A stretch of DNA of 64,000 nt from contig CAWDDE010000001.1 of the NCBI GenBank assembly GCA_963801055.1, positions 62,001 through 126,000 on the forward strand, read 5' to 3'. Of this stretch, positions 1-7,907 are shown piece after piece. The translations under genes and the position numbers were made by a program. This DNA comes from DASUPK01 sp963801055. GTDB lineage: Bacteria; Actinomycetota; Thermoleophilia; Solirubrobacterales; 70-9. The notes under the pieces are model-generated. The model saw only the letters and a program-made list of their open reading frames with translations. It did no database searches and was not told the DNA's origin. Positions within the stretch are counted from its first letter, which is position 1. Every line of letters begins with the position of its first letter.

Positions 1-572
1 TAGGTGTTCATCGTGTTCTTGCCGGCGTTGGTCGGGCACCCCTGCAGGCAGGACCCGCACTTCATGCAGTTGACGTCCGTGTACGAGTCGACCGGCTCGA
101 GCTCCGAGCCCAGCTCGCGGAAGCCGGCGTCAAGCCTCCGCACGCACTCGGGCCAGTCGGCGCGCTCGCGTACGCCCAGCGCCTTCTCGACCCGGGCGTA
201 GTGGGGTGCGAGGTCCTCGACCCCGAACGGCTTGCCGCCGTCGCCGAGCAGGCCGCTCGCGTCGTGCCACTTGGCGAACTCGAAGTCATGCGCCCGGAAG
301 GAGACCTTGGTGTTCATGGTGGTCGTGCCGCCCACGCAGCGGCCGCCGAAGATCGGCACCGCGCCGCCGGCGCCGCCGTCGACCATCGCCATCCGGAGAG
401 GCCACCAGAAGTCGTGCGCTGCCTTCGCCTCCCAGCGGACGAAGTCGGCGGCGGTCAGGTGGGGCCCGGCCTCGAGCAGAACAACGTTGCGCCCGCGCTG
501 CGCGAGCTCCCCGGCCACCACGCCTCCGCCGGCGCCCGAACCGACCACGACGACATCGCAGCGCTCACTCAT
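1..572 (-). CDS. GMC-family FAD oxidoreductase, N-terminal part (runs off window start)
   Basis: About 190 N-terminal residues are present; the rest lies before base 1. The protein opens with a dinucleotide-binding fold whose loop reads VVVGSGAGGGVVAGELA, followed by an acidic strand end (LLEAGPH), as in glucose-methanol-choline oxidoreductases that bind FAD. Near residue 105 is the FAD-contact segment GGRCVGGTTTMN. At the window edge is a cysteine cluster, CMKCGSCLQGCPTNAGK, of the kind found in GMC alcohol dehydrogenases and long-chain alcohol oxidases. The ATG at 572 overlaps the stop of the upstream small-subunit gene (ATGA), so the two are translationally coupled. The substrate is probably an alcohol or sugar alcohol but cannot be told from the sequence. 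The gene at 33259 is a paralogue in which the small-subunit domain is fused. Confidence 0.85.
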   Translation of the reverse strand, partial: MSERCDVVVVGSGAGGGVVAGELAQRGRNVVLLEAGPHLTAADFVRWEAKAAHDFWWPLRMAMVDGGAGGAVPIFGGRCVGGTTTMNTKVSFRAHDFEFAKWHDASGLLGDGGKPFGVEDLAPHYARVEKALGVRERADWPECVRRLDAGFRELGSELEPVDSYTDVNCMKCGSCLQGCPTNAGKNTMNT

Positions 573-964
573 CCGGGAACCCCCAGGTATGACCAGTCGT
601 GGACGATCTGGCTCGCCAGCGGGAAGCGGAAGTCGATCTCCTCCCAGGCCCCCGGCCCCTCGGCGCCGGGAGCGACGAAGTCGCTGTAGTAGGCCTCGAT
701 CGCGAGGGCGCGGAGCATCATGAACTCGGGGGTCTGGGCGCGTTCGGCCAGTGCGTCGGCGCCGCCGTCGGCGACGTCGGCGAGCGCGTCGATCGCGCCG
801 AGCGCCGCCTCGCGTGTCCCCTCGTCCACCAGCGCCAGCTTCGCGTCGACGTAGGCCGCCGGTTCGCAGCGAGCGGACCCGGGCACGATCGTCTCGCACA
901 GGGCAGCGAGCACCGAGGCGCGGCCCTCGTCCATGATCAGCCAGCTCCTCTCCGCCACGGCCAC
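569..964 (-). CDS. gluconate 2-dehydrogenase subunit 3-like protein
   Basis: This 131-residue protein resembles the gluconate 2-dehydrogenase subunit 3 family, small partners of FAD-dependent GMC dehydrogenases. The visible family features are ALCETIVPG near residue 25 and a C-terminal stretch with YYSD and WEEIDFRFP. It is directly followed, with a 4-base ATGA overlap, by the GMC catalytic subunit, which supports a two-subunit membrane or periplasmic dehydrogenase. No twin-arginine signal is visible. The start is uncertain: GTG at 964, GTG at 958 or ATG at 934 are in frame. A promoter ending 8 bases before 958 (TAGGGT at 967-972) suggests a leaderless transcript starting near the GTG at 958. 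Confidence 0.7.
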   Translation of the reverse strand: MAVAERSWLIMDEGRASVLAALCETIVPGSARCEPAAYVDAKLALVDEGTREAALGAIDALADVADGGADALAERAQTPEFMMLRALAIEAYYSDFVAPGAEGPGAWEEIDFRFPLASQIVHDWSYLGVPG

Positions 965-966
965 GC

Positions 967-995
967 ACCCTATAGGTAAGGGGCGAATAAAACAA
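967..995 (-). promoter_or_regulatory. sigma-70-like promoter for the GMC/subunit-3 pair
   Basis: Read on the minus strand, TTGTTT (990-995) and TAGGGT (967-972) are separated by exactly 17 bases, which is the spacing of a housekeeping promoter. The -10 element lies only 2-8 bases before the possible GTG starts, so the mRNA is probably leaderless. The 12-mer TAGGGTGCGTGG recurs before the lipoprotein gene that starts at 53467. Confidence 0.5.
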
Positions 996-1016
996 GCTAT
1001 TTGACCTGGACGCCGG

Positions 1017-1998
1017 CTAGGCGTTTGCGAGACCGAGAGTTGCGCGGGCCGCCGCGTAGACCTCGTCGGCGCCGGGCAGGTAGGCGTCCTCGACCGGCGG
1101 ACTGAGCGGGACCGGTTCGAAGGGGGCGCCGACGCGTTCGATCGGGGCGTCCAGGTCGTCGAACGCGGCCGCCTGGACCTCGGCGGCGATCTCGGCGCCG
1201 AAGCCGCCGTGCTCGACCGCCTCGTGGGCGACCACCAGCCGGTTCGTGCGGCGGACGGAGGCGACGATCGCGTCGAGGTCGAGCGGGACCAGCGTGCGCG
1301 GGTCGATCACCTCGGCTTCGATGCCGTCGCCGGCGAGGCGCTCGGCGGCGGCCACGGACTCGCCGACCATTCGGGAGAGGGCGACGATCGTCACGTCAGT
1401 TCCCTGGCGCGCGACGCGGGCGCTGCCGAGCGGCACCGGCTCCGGGTCGCCGGGCACCTCCTCTTTGCGGAAGTAGAGGTTCTTGTGCTCGATGAAGACG
1501 ACCGGGTTGGGATCGGCGATCGCGCTGATCAGCAGCCCGGCGGCGTCCGCTGCGCGGCTCGGCATCACCACCTTAAGCCCGGGGATGTGGGTGAGCCAGG
1601 CCTCGAGGCTCTGCGAGTGCTGGGCGGCGCCGCGCGAGCCGGCGCCGCCCTGGGTCCGCAGCACCAGCGGTACCCGGAGCTGCCCGCCCGACATGAAATG
1701 GGCCTTCGCCGCGGCGTTGACGAGCTGGTCGAGGGCCAGGGTGAGGAAATCGATGAACATGATCTCCAGCACCGGGCCGCTTGCCCGACTGGGCCGCGCC
1801 GATCGAGACGCCGCAGATCGCCGCCTCGCTGATCGGCGTGTCGATGACTCGCTCGGTGCCGAACTCCTCGGCGAGCCCGGCGGTGACGGTGTAGGGCCCG
1901 CCTTCGGCGACGTCCTCGCCGATCACGAGCACGTTTTCGTCGGCGCGCATCGCCTCCGCGAGCGTCGCGTTGACCGCCTTGACGAAGGTGGTTTGCGC
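1017..1998 (-). pseudogene. 2-oxoacid dehydrogenase E1 beta subunit, frameshifted
   Basis: This is the beta half of a thiamine-diphosphate E1 component of the pyruvate/acetoin/branched-chain 2-oxoacid dehydrogenase type. The N-terminal part (QTTFVKAVNATLAEAM, GEDVAEGGPY, ISEAAICG) is in one frame. Near 1778 the reading moves by one base to the frame carrying LEIMFIDFLTLALDQLVN through to the C-terminus at 1017. The family reads GKRPVLEIMF across this point, so one extra base explains the break. No ATG, GTG or TTG start separates this region from the alpha part upstream, so the natural product may be one alpha-beta fusion. Whether the shift is biological or a sequence error cannot be settled here. 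Confidence 0.75.
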
Positions 1999-2037
1999 CC
2001 TCCCAGGGCCGGGCCAGGTCCGGCGTCGAGCGGCCGG

Positions 2038-2955
2038 GGCGTAAACGAGGCCCGCCGCGAGCTCCGGGCTAGGGGAACGAGCTGGCGCGGCCGAACTCGA
2101 CTGCCGCCTCCACCGCCTCTCGCGCCTCCGCCTCGGCCGCCGCCGCCTCGTCCTCGTCGAACCAGCCGGTCTCGGCCGCCGCACCGCTGCAGGCGCATGG
2201 ATCGGGTCCCTCTGCTGCCACTCCCCGTCGGCGAGCGCCTCACGGTACTGGGCCGGGTCGCCGACGTAATGGCCGCTCAGCCGGTGGGTGAGGCACTCGA
2301 GGAGCAGCGGCCCCTCTCCACTTCGCACCGCGTCGAGGAAGCGACCGAACGCCTCCCAGACCGCCGCCACGTCGTTCCCGTCGACGGTCTCGCGGGTGAC
2401 CTCATAGGGAGCGACGACGTCGCTGACCCGCTCGACGTTGGTGTGGGCGGAGCGCGGCGTGAACTCGGCGAAGCCGTTGTTCTCGCAGACCAGGATCAGC
2501 GGCAGTCCCCAGAGCGTCGACAGGTTGACGGTCTCGTTGAAGTGGCCGGCCTGCACGGCGCCGTCGCCGAAGAAGACGACGGTTGCCTGATCGCCGCCGT
2601 CCAGCCGGGTCGCCAGGGCGCTGCCGAGGGCGATCGGGATGTTGCCGCCGACCACGCCGGTCGCGCCCATGAGGCCGTGCTCGACGTCGACCAGATGCAT
2701 CGAACCGCCCATGCCGCGGCAGAGCCCGTCCTCGCGGCCCATCAGCTCGGCCATCATCCGGTCGATCGGTGCGCCCTTGGCGATCGCGTGGCCGTGGGCA
2801 CGGTGGCCGGTGTAGACGGCGTCGTCGTCGCGGAGCAGGCCGCAGACGCCGGCTGCGACCGCCTCCTGGCCGAGGCTCAGGTGGATCAGGCCGTGGACCT
2901 CGTCCGCCTGTTTCAGCCGCCCGACCCGCTCCTCGAAGGCCCGGATCCGCCACAT
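2038..2955 (-). pseudogene. 2-oxoacid dehydrogenase E1 alpha subunit, frameshifted
   Basis: This is the alpha half of a thiamine-diphosphate-dependent E1 dehydrogenase. It shows MWRIRAFEERVGRLKQ at the start, the THRAHGH-type segment (YTGHRAHGHAIAKG), and the thiamine-diphosphate motif GDGAVQAG followed about 25 residues later by CENN. Two frame breaks lie near the C-terminus. One falls between 2173 and 2200, after DPIH. The other is at 2071, where FP is followed by TAG although the next frame continues with SPELAAGLVYA. In-frame homology extends upstream of the ATG at 2955 (LEGEVALELLRT) with no usable start, so the N-terminus is also unclear. The locus lies just after the TIM-barrel gene in the same orientation. 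Confidence 0.75.
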
Positions 2956-3033
2956 CGTCCGCAGCAGCTCGAGCGCGACCTCGCCCTCGAGCGCAGTCCT
3001 GGCCTTGGCGGTGGGCGATCGGACTCGCTCCGG

Positions 3034-3912
3034 CTACGCCGCGACGGTCTCGAACTGTGACATCGACGCCTCGAACGCATGCCGGTACATCTCCTCGATC
3101 GGCTCCGCCCGGAGCTCGTCGGAGAGCACCTCGATCCCCCACGCGTCGTCGTAGCCCATCTCCTGTCCGGCCCTGACGTAGCCGCGGATGTCGAACTCGC
3201 CCTCGCCGGGCAGCTTCCGGAACCTGGTGGTCTCCTCGATGTGGTCCTCCATCCACTCGAACTTCCCATCGCTGAGCTCGACCCAGGTCAGGTACTCGAG
3301 CGGGATCCGCTTCAGGTCGGCGGGGGCGATCCCGAGCTTCGCCATGTGCCAGGTGTCGATCACCAGGCCGCCGTTCTTGGCGCCGGCGCCCTCGACGACC
3401 CGCAGCGCGGCGTCGAGGTTGTCGACGTTGACGTCGAAGGGCATGAACTCGTAGGCGATCACCGCGTCGGTCAGCTTCGCAGCGTGGGCGCAGAGCTCGG
3501 CGTAGCGCTCGGTGAGCTTGTCCAGCTCGCAGGGGACGCCGGGGATGTTCCCGACCTTGACGTGATGCGCGCCGAGCGCTGCTGCGCCCTCCAGCAGCAG
3601 ATCGCGCAGCTCGTCGGACTCCTTGCGGCCCTCGGTGCCCTCGTCCTCGAAGAAGCCCCAGATGAACTCGAGCTCGAGGTACTCCAGGCCGTTGTCGTCG
3701 AGCAGCTTCTTGACGTCTTCGAGGCTGCGGCTCTCCAGGGTGTGTCGCAGATCGGCGTGCCAGATCCCGATTCCCTTCATCCCCACTTCCGCCGCCTTCT
3801 CGCAACGCAGTCCGAAGTCGAAGTTGCTCCATTCCTGTCCCGTGTGCGGCTGGGTCGGCCCCGCCGTCGTCCAGTACGCGCCCAGCAGCTCGACGCCGTT
3901 GTCGGTGGCCAT
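3034..3912 (-). CDS. sugar phosphate isomerase/epimerase family TIM-barrel protein
   Basis: This 292-residue protein has the pattern of the xylose-isomerase-like TIM barrel (AP endonuclease 2 superfamily, IolE-like). Acidic and histidine residues that would bind a divalent metal are visible at strand ends: LELEFIWG near residue 80, IAYEFMPFD near 155, VIDTWHMAK near 185, WVELSDGKF near 215 and WGIEVLSDE near 265. It is cytoplasmic, with no signal peptide. It sits 2 bases after the VOC gene and just before the second E1 locus, so it probably works on a keto sugar or keto acid in the same catabolic route. The exact substrate is unknown. Confidence 0.75.
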   Translation of the reverse strand: MATDNGVELLGAYWTTAGPTQPHTGQEWSNFDFGLRCEKAAEVGMKGIGIWHADLRHTLESRSLEDVKKLLDDNGLEYLELEFIWGFFEDEGTEGRKESDELRDLLLEGAAALGAHHVKVGNIPGVPCELDKLTERYAELCAHAAKLTDAVIAYEFMPFDVNVDNLDAALRVVEGAGAKNGGLVIDTWHMAKLGIAPADLKRIPLEYLTWVELSDGKFEWMEDHIEETTRFRKLPGEGEFDIRGYVRAGQEMGYDDAWGIEVLSDELRAEPIEEMYRHAFEASMSQFETVAA

Positions 3913-3914
3913 GA

Positions 3915-4341
3915 TCAGTCCTCCTTGCCGCCCTCAGCGGGCATCACGTTGATCTCGATCTTGACCCCGTTGGGGTCCTTGAAGAACAGCTGCCGCATCC
4001 CGATTCCGGGCACCGTGTTCCGCTGCGGCACGATCCCGTTCCGCTCGAGGCGCGCCAGCGCCTGCTCGTGGTCGTCGCCCGTGAAGGCCAGGTGATCGAG
4101 CGCGCCGGTGCCCTCGGCGGGCGGCGAGGCCGGCATGCCGAGCGTCCGTGAGTGCGCGGTGTAGGCCTCGCGGTCGGCCACATGGATACAGGGCACGCCC
4201 TCCGCGTAGAGCCAGTAGCCCGGGAACTCCAGCGGCGGGCGCTCGCCCACCTCGAGCCCGAGGAGCGTCGCGGTAGAAGTCCCGCGTCGCCTCGATGTCC
4301 TCGGTGAGGACCAGAACGTGCTCGATCTTGCTCAGCGCCAT
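3915..4341 (-). pseudogene. VOC family (glyoxalase/dioxygenase-like) protein, frameshifted
   Basis: The reading starts at ATG 4341 with MALSKIEHVLVLTEDIEATRDFYRD, a typical first strand and helix of a vicinal-oxygen-chelate domain. It leaves frame at about 4262-4268 and continues one base over as LLGLEVGERPPLEFPGYWLY through ALDHLAFTGDD and KDPNGVKIEINV, ending at 3915. Joined, it gives a normal single-domain length of about 140 residues. Metal-ligand candidates are the His in KIEHV, the His in DHLAF and the Glu in KIEIN. The gene sits between the E1 beta and TIM-barrel genes in one orientation. One missing base would explain the break. Confidence 0.7.
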
Positions 4342-4371
4342 TGCGAGACCACCACCGGCGCCGCGACCGCG

Positions 4372-5364
4372 CTACGCGGCCGCTGCCGGGACTTCGCCGA
4401 CGACCTGCCGCGCGGCGGAGACGATCTTCTCCGCTGTGGGGGCGATGTACTCCTCCTGGATCTGGTTCGCGGCCACCGGGGCATCGGTGCGGGCCACCCG
4501 GGCGACCGGAGCCTTAAGGGAATCCAGCCCCTTCTCGCTCACCATCGCGGCGATCTCGGAGGCGACCCCGCAGTGCATCCGGCCTTCGTCGGTGACCACC
4601 AGCCGCCCGGTCTTGGCGACCGAGTCGAGGATCGTCTTCTCGTCGAGCGGCACCAGGGTCCGGAGGTCGATCACCTCGGCCTTGATGCCCTCTCCGGCCA
4701 GCTCCTCAGCGGCGCCGAGGGCGATCGCGGTCATCATCGAGCAGGCGACGATGGTCACGTCGGCGCCCTCCCGCACCACGTTCGCCTCGCCGAAGGGGAT
4801 CTCGAAGTCGCCGTCGGGCACGTCGTCCTCGGCCCCGTAGATGAAGGCGTGGGTGAGCACGATCGTGGGGTTGTCGGACTTGATCGCGGTCGTCAGCAGC
4901 CCCTTGACCTCCCTGGCCCCGGAGGGCGCCGCGATCTCGATCCCGGGCAGGTTCCAGTACATGCCGAACGGGCTCTCGGAGTGCTGCGCGCCGCCGCCGT
5001 GCAGCAGGCCGTGGCTGATGTGCAGCGTCGCCGGGCAGCCGATGGTCCCGCCGGAAGAGGTCCGCGCGGTCGAGATCTCGTTAGCGATCGACGAGATCGC
5101 CGGGTAGGTGAATGAGGCCAGGCCGAGGTGGGCGAACATCCGATGCCCGACCATCGCCGCGCCCGCCGCCATCGCCGTGTAGGCGGCCTCCGAGCACGGC
5201 GGGAAGAGGATGCGATCGCCGTACTTCTCCTGGAAGGGCTCGAACTGCATGCCCTCCGGGCCGATCCCGAGGACCTCGTTGCCCATGACGACGAAGTTCG
5301 GGTCCTCCTCCATGAACCTGGTGAGTACGTCGAGGATCGCGTCGGCGTAGTTCTTCTGCGGCAT
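4372..5364 (-). CDS. thiamine-diphosphate-dependent 2-oxoacid dehydrogenase E1, beta subunit
   Basis: At 330 residues this is full length for the E1 beta (transketolase pyrimidine-binding plus C-terminal domain) family. Visible landmarks are NYADAILDVLTRFMEEDPNF at the N-terminus, a CSEAAYTAMAAGAAMVGHRM segment, and the C-terminal transketolase domain with DVTIVACSMMTAIAL and EVIDLRTLVPLDEKTI. It lies 10 bases after its alpha partner. Such alpha2beta2 E1 enzymes normally decarboxylate pyruvate, acetoin or branched 2-oxoacids and pass the acyl group to lipoyl E2. No E2 or E3 gene is in the window, so the natural acceptor is unknown. Confidence 0.88.
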   Translation of the reverse strand: MPQKNYADAILDVLTRFMEEDPNFVVMGNEVLGIGPEGMQFEPFQEKYGDRILFPPCSEAAYTAMAAGAAMVGHRMFAHLGLASFTYPAISSIANEISTARTSSGGTIGCPATLHISHGLLHGGGAQHSESPFGMYWNLPGIEIAAPSGAREVKGLLTTAIKSDNPTIVLTHAFIYGAEDDVPDGDFEIPFGEANVVREGADVTIVACSMMTAIALGAAEELAGEGIKAEVIDLRTLVPLDEKTILDSVAKTGRLVVTDEGRMHCGVASEIAAMVSEKGLDSLKAPVARVARTDAPVAANQIQEEYIAPTAEKIVSAARQVVGEVPAAAA

Positions 5365-5374
5365 CGTCGACTCC

Positions 5375-6394
5375 TTAAGCGAAGACGTGTTCGAGGGCGG
5401 ACTCGGGGCTGGGGCGGGGGCTGTCGAGGGCGAACTCGCGGGCCTCGGCGATCTGACCCTTCGTCCGCTCGTCGATCTCCCCGAGCTCCCCCTGGCCGGC
5501 CTCGCCCGACTCGAGGACCTTGCGCGCGTAGATCAGCACCGGATCGTGATTCCGGTACCAGTCCTCGTTCTCGCCCGACATCGCGGAGTCGTCCCAGGCC
5601 ATCGAGATGTCGAGCTCGCCGGTGACCAGCTGGGGCCAGAGCGGCTGGCTCCCAGCCCAGCGCTCGGTGACGGCGTGGATGAAGTAGGGGCCCTTGAGCG
5701 CCCGGCAGTGCTCGACCGCCTTCTCGGCGAGCGCGTTCACCGCCTCCAGGTCACGCCCGTCGACCGTCTCGCAGGGGATCCCGAAGGTCTTCGGGATCGT
5801 GGTCAGGTCCTCGACGGCCGAGACGGAGGTCGGGAAGCCTCCGCCGGCCGAGCCCAGCGCCCCGGGGCTGTTGTTCTCGCAGACGAACAGCACCGGCAGG
5901 TCGTAGTAGGCCGCCAGGTTGAGGGACTCGTAGGCGATGCCCTCCTCGAGCGCGCCGTCGCCGAAGAGGCCGACCGCGATCGCCTCGCCGCCCTCCTGCT
6001 TGAGCGCGAAGGCCGCGCCGTTGGCGAGCGAGATGCTGCCGCCGACGATCGAGGAGGTCGAGATGAAGCCGAGCCCGGGGTCGCTCAGGTGGAGGGTGCC
6101 GCCGGCGCCCCTGTTCAGCCCGGTCTCGCGGCCGAGGATCTCGGCGAGGGCCTTCTTCGGATCGGACCCGCGGGCGATGAGGTGGCCGTGGTTGCGGTGG
6201 TGGGTGGCGAGCTTGTCGTCCGGCCCGAGTGCCTCCATCAGTCCCACCCCGGTCGACTCCTGGCCGATGTAGAGGTGGTAGTGCGTCATGAACGCATGGT
6301 CCTCGTGGAAGAGCCTGTCGACCGCTTCCTCGAACCGGCGGATCAGCATCATCCGCTCGAGAGCGCTCAGGCGGCGGCCCACCTCCCAGCTCAT
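5375..6394 (-). CDS. thiamine-diphosphate-dependent 2-oxoacid dehydrogenase E1, alpha subunit
   Basis: This 339-residue protein is full length for E1 alpha. It has LIRRFEEAVDRLF near the N-terminus, HHRNHGHLIARG, and the cofactor motif GDGALEEG followed by CENN about 25 residues later. The start ATG at 6394 overlaps the stop of livF (ATGA), so this dehydrogenase is translationally coupled to the ABC importer. That coupling suggests the imported compound is oxidised by this enzyme. The protein differs clearly in sequence from the second E1 alpha at 2038-2955, so they are separate paralogues rather than a recent duplication. Confidence 0.88.
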   Translation of the reverse strand: MSWEVGRRLSALERMMLIRRFEEAVDRLFHEDHAFMTHYHLYIGQESTGVGLMEALGPDDKLATHHRNHGHLIARGSDPKKALAEILGRETGLNRGAGGTLHLSDPGLGFISTSSIVGGSISLANGAAFALKQEGGEAIAVGLFGDGALEEGIAYESLNLAAYYDLPVLFVCENNSPGALGSAGGGFPTSVSAVEDLTTIPKTFGIPCETVDGRDLEAVNALAEKAVEHCRALKGPYFIHAVTERWAGSQPLWPQLVTGELDISMAWDDSAMSGENEDWYRNHDPVLIYARKVLESGEAGQGELGEIDERTKGQIAEAREFALDSPRPSPESALEHVFA

Positions 6395-7191
6395 TTCCTT
6401 CCCTCTTCTCCGTTGGTGCTGGCCCGCGTCAGGTAGGCCGACTGGAGCAGCTCAGGCTTATTCTGCAGCTCGCTCGCCTCTCCCGAGAACTCGATCGTGC
6501 CGTGGCCCATCACGTAGGCCCCCCGCGCCAGGCCGAGGGCGATCGTCGCGAACTGCTCGATCAGCAGCACGCCGATGCCCTCCTCGGCCAGCTTCTGGAT
6601 CCTCGGGATCAGCCGCTTGACGACCACGGGGGCGAGCCCCAGCGAGAGCTCGTCGATCAGCACGAACTTCGGCTTGGAGACGAGCGCCTGGGCGAGCACG
6701 AGCATCTGCTGCTCGCCGCCGGAGAGCGAGCGCCCCTGGAGGTCGAGCCGCTGCTTGAGCTCGGGGAACATCTCCAGCGCATATCCGAGGCCGGCGTCCG
6801 CTTCACCGCGGGGCAGCGCATAGGTCGCCACCCGGAGGTTGTCCTTGACGCTGAGATCGGGGAGCAGCCGCCGGCCCTCCGGAACCACCGCCACCCCGGC
6901 CTCCCGGATCTTCTCCGGGCGCCGGCCACCCAGGTCGGTGCCGTTCAGCTTCACCGAGCCGTTCTCGGGTCGCAGGACGCCGCTGACCGCGAGCACCAGG
7001 CTGGACTTGCCGGCGCCGTTCGGCCCCAGCAGCGCCGTGACCTCGCCGGGGTCGATCCGCAGCGAGACATCTCGCACCACCGGGCGACCACCTCGGGCGA
7101 CGGTCAGGTTTTCGAGCGTGAGCACGTCACCCTTCTTGGAGCTCGCGGCGGGGGCCTGCTTCTCGGTCGGCTTCTCGGCGGCGGTGCTCAT
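6391..7191 (-). CDS. livF: branched-chain amino acid-type ABC transporter ATP-binding protein LivF
   Basis: The gene encodes 266 residues from the ATG at 7191, which overlaps the livG stop. An in-frame upstream extension exists but is not homologous. Walker A is GPNGAGKSS, the signature is SLSGGEQQML, and Walker B is FVLIDELSLGLAP, with the switch-region pattern VLLIEQF. About 30 Ala/Lys-rich residues precede the domain, which is unusual for LivF. It is one of two ATPases of a hydrophobic-amino-acid-type importer. The catabolic neighbourhood makes an aromatic or aliphatic acid substrate as likely as an amino acid. Confidence 0.9.
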   Translation of the reverse strand: MSTAAEKPTEKQAPAASSKKGDVLTLENLTVARGGRPVVRDVSLRIDPGEVTALLGPNGAGKSSLVLAVSGVLRPENGSVKLNGTDLGGRRPEKIREAGVAVVPEGRRLLPDLSVKDNLRVATYALPRGEADAGLGYALEMFPELKQRLDLQGRSLSGGEQQMLVLAQALVSKPKFVLIDELSLGLAPVVVKRLIPRIQKLAEEGIGVLLIEQFATIALGLARGAYVMGHGTIEFSGEASELQNKPELLQSAYLTRASTNGEEGRK

Positions 7192-7907
7192 ACGTCCTCC
7201 GCCCCCAGGTAGGCGCGAATTACGTCCTCGTTGCGCAGGACCTGATCGGTCGGCCCCGTCGCGATCAGCTCGCCGAAGTCGAGCACCGAGGTGAGTTCGC
7301 AGCACGAGGAGACCAGGTTCATGTCGTGGTCCACCAGGATCACCAGGGCGCCGATCTCCTCCGGGATCCTGCGGATCACGCTGCCCATGTGCTCGGTCTC
7401 CTCGTCGGGGAGGCCCGCTGCGGGCTCGTCGAGGAGAACCGCGCGGGGCTCGCCGACGACCGCACGGGCGATCTCGACGAGTCGCCGCTCACGTGCTCCG
7501 AGCGTGCCCACTTTCGTGTTCGGGTCCAAGCCCCCGAGCCCGACGAACTGCAGCGCTCCGAGCACATCCTCGCGCCGGGAAGAGCCGCCGTTGCGGCTCG
7601 AGTGCTCCTCGACCATGGCGACGTTGTCGTAGAGGGAGAGCTCCTCGATCGCCTGCTCGGTCTGGAAGGTCCGCCGCAGGCCCCAGCGCGCCCGGCGGTA
7701 GTCCGGCATCGCGAGCAGGTTCTGGTCGAAGGCCGTGACGGCGCCGCCCGAGGGCTTGACGAACCCGCTGAGGACGTTGAAGAAGGTCGTCTTGCCGGCC
7801 CCGTTCGGGCCGATCAGGCCGCAGGTCCCGCCGGGGAACGTGACGGTCATCTGGTCGATCGGCTTGACGCCGCCGAACCGAACCTCGAGGTTCTCGACCT
7901 TGATCAC
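7188..7907 (-). CDS. livG: branched-chain amino acid-type ABC transporter ATP-binding protein LivG
   Basis: The gene encodes 239 residues, starting at a GTG that overlaps the stop of livM (GTGA). Walker A is GPNGAGKTTF, the LivG-type segment LRRTFQTEQAI follows, and Walker B is AVLLDEPAAGLPDEE with the switch histidine in VDHDM. The usual LSGGQ signature is replaced by TLGARERRLVEIARAV, which is a departure even for LivG (commonly LSYGQQRRLEIARAL). The order livK-H-M-G-F is the standard operon order, and the genes from livH onward overlap. Confidence 0.9.
   Translation of the reverse strand: MIKVENLEVRFGGVKPIDQMTVTFPGGTCGLIGPNGAGKTTFFNVLSGFVKPSGGAVTAFDQNLLAMPDYRRARWGLRRTFQTEQAIEELSLYDNVAMVEEHSSRNGGSSRREDVLGALQFVGLGGLDPNTKVGTLGARERRLVEIARAVVGEPRAVLLDEPAAGLPDEETEHMGSVIRRIPEEIGALVILVDHDMNLVSSCCELTSVLDFGELIATGPTDQVLRNEDVIRAYLGAEDV

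Noticed and set aside
2402..3832. A 476-codon open frame on the minus strand over the TIM-barrel and E1 alpha genes
   Set aside because: It is the Arg-rich alternative frame of two homologous genes and has no motif of its own.
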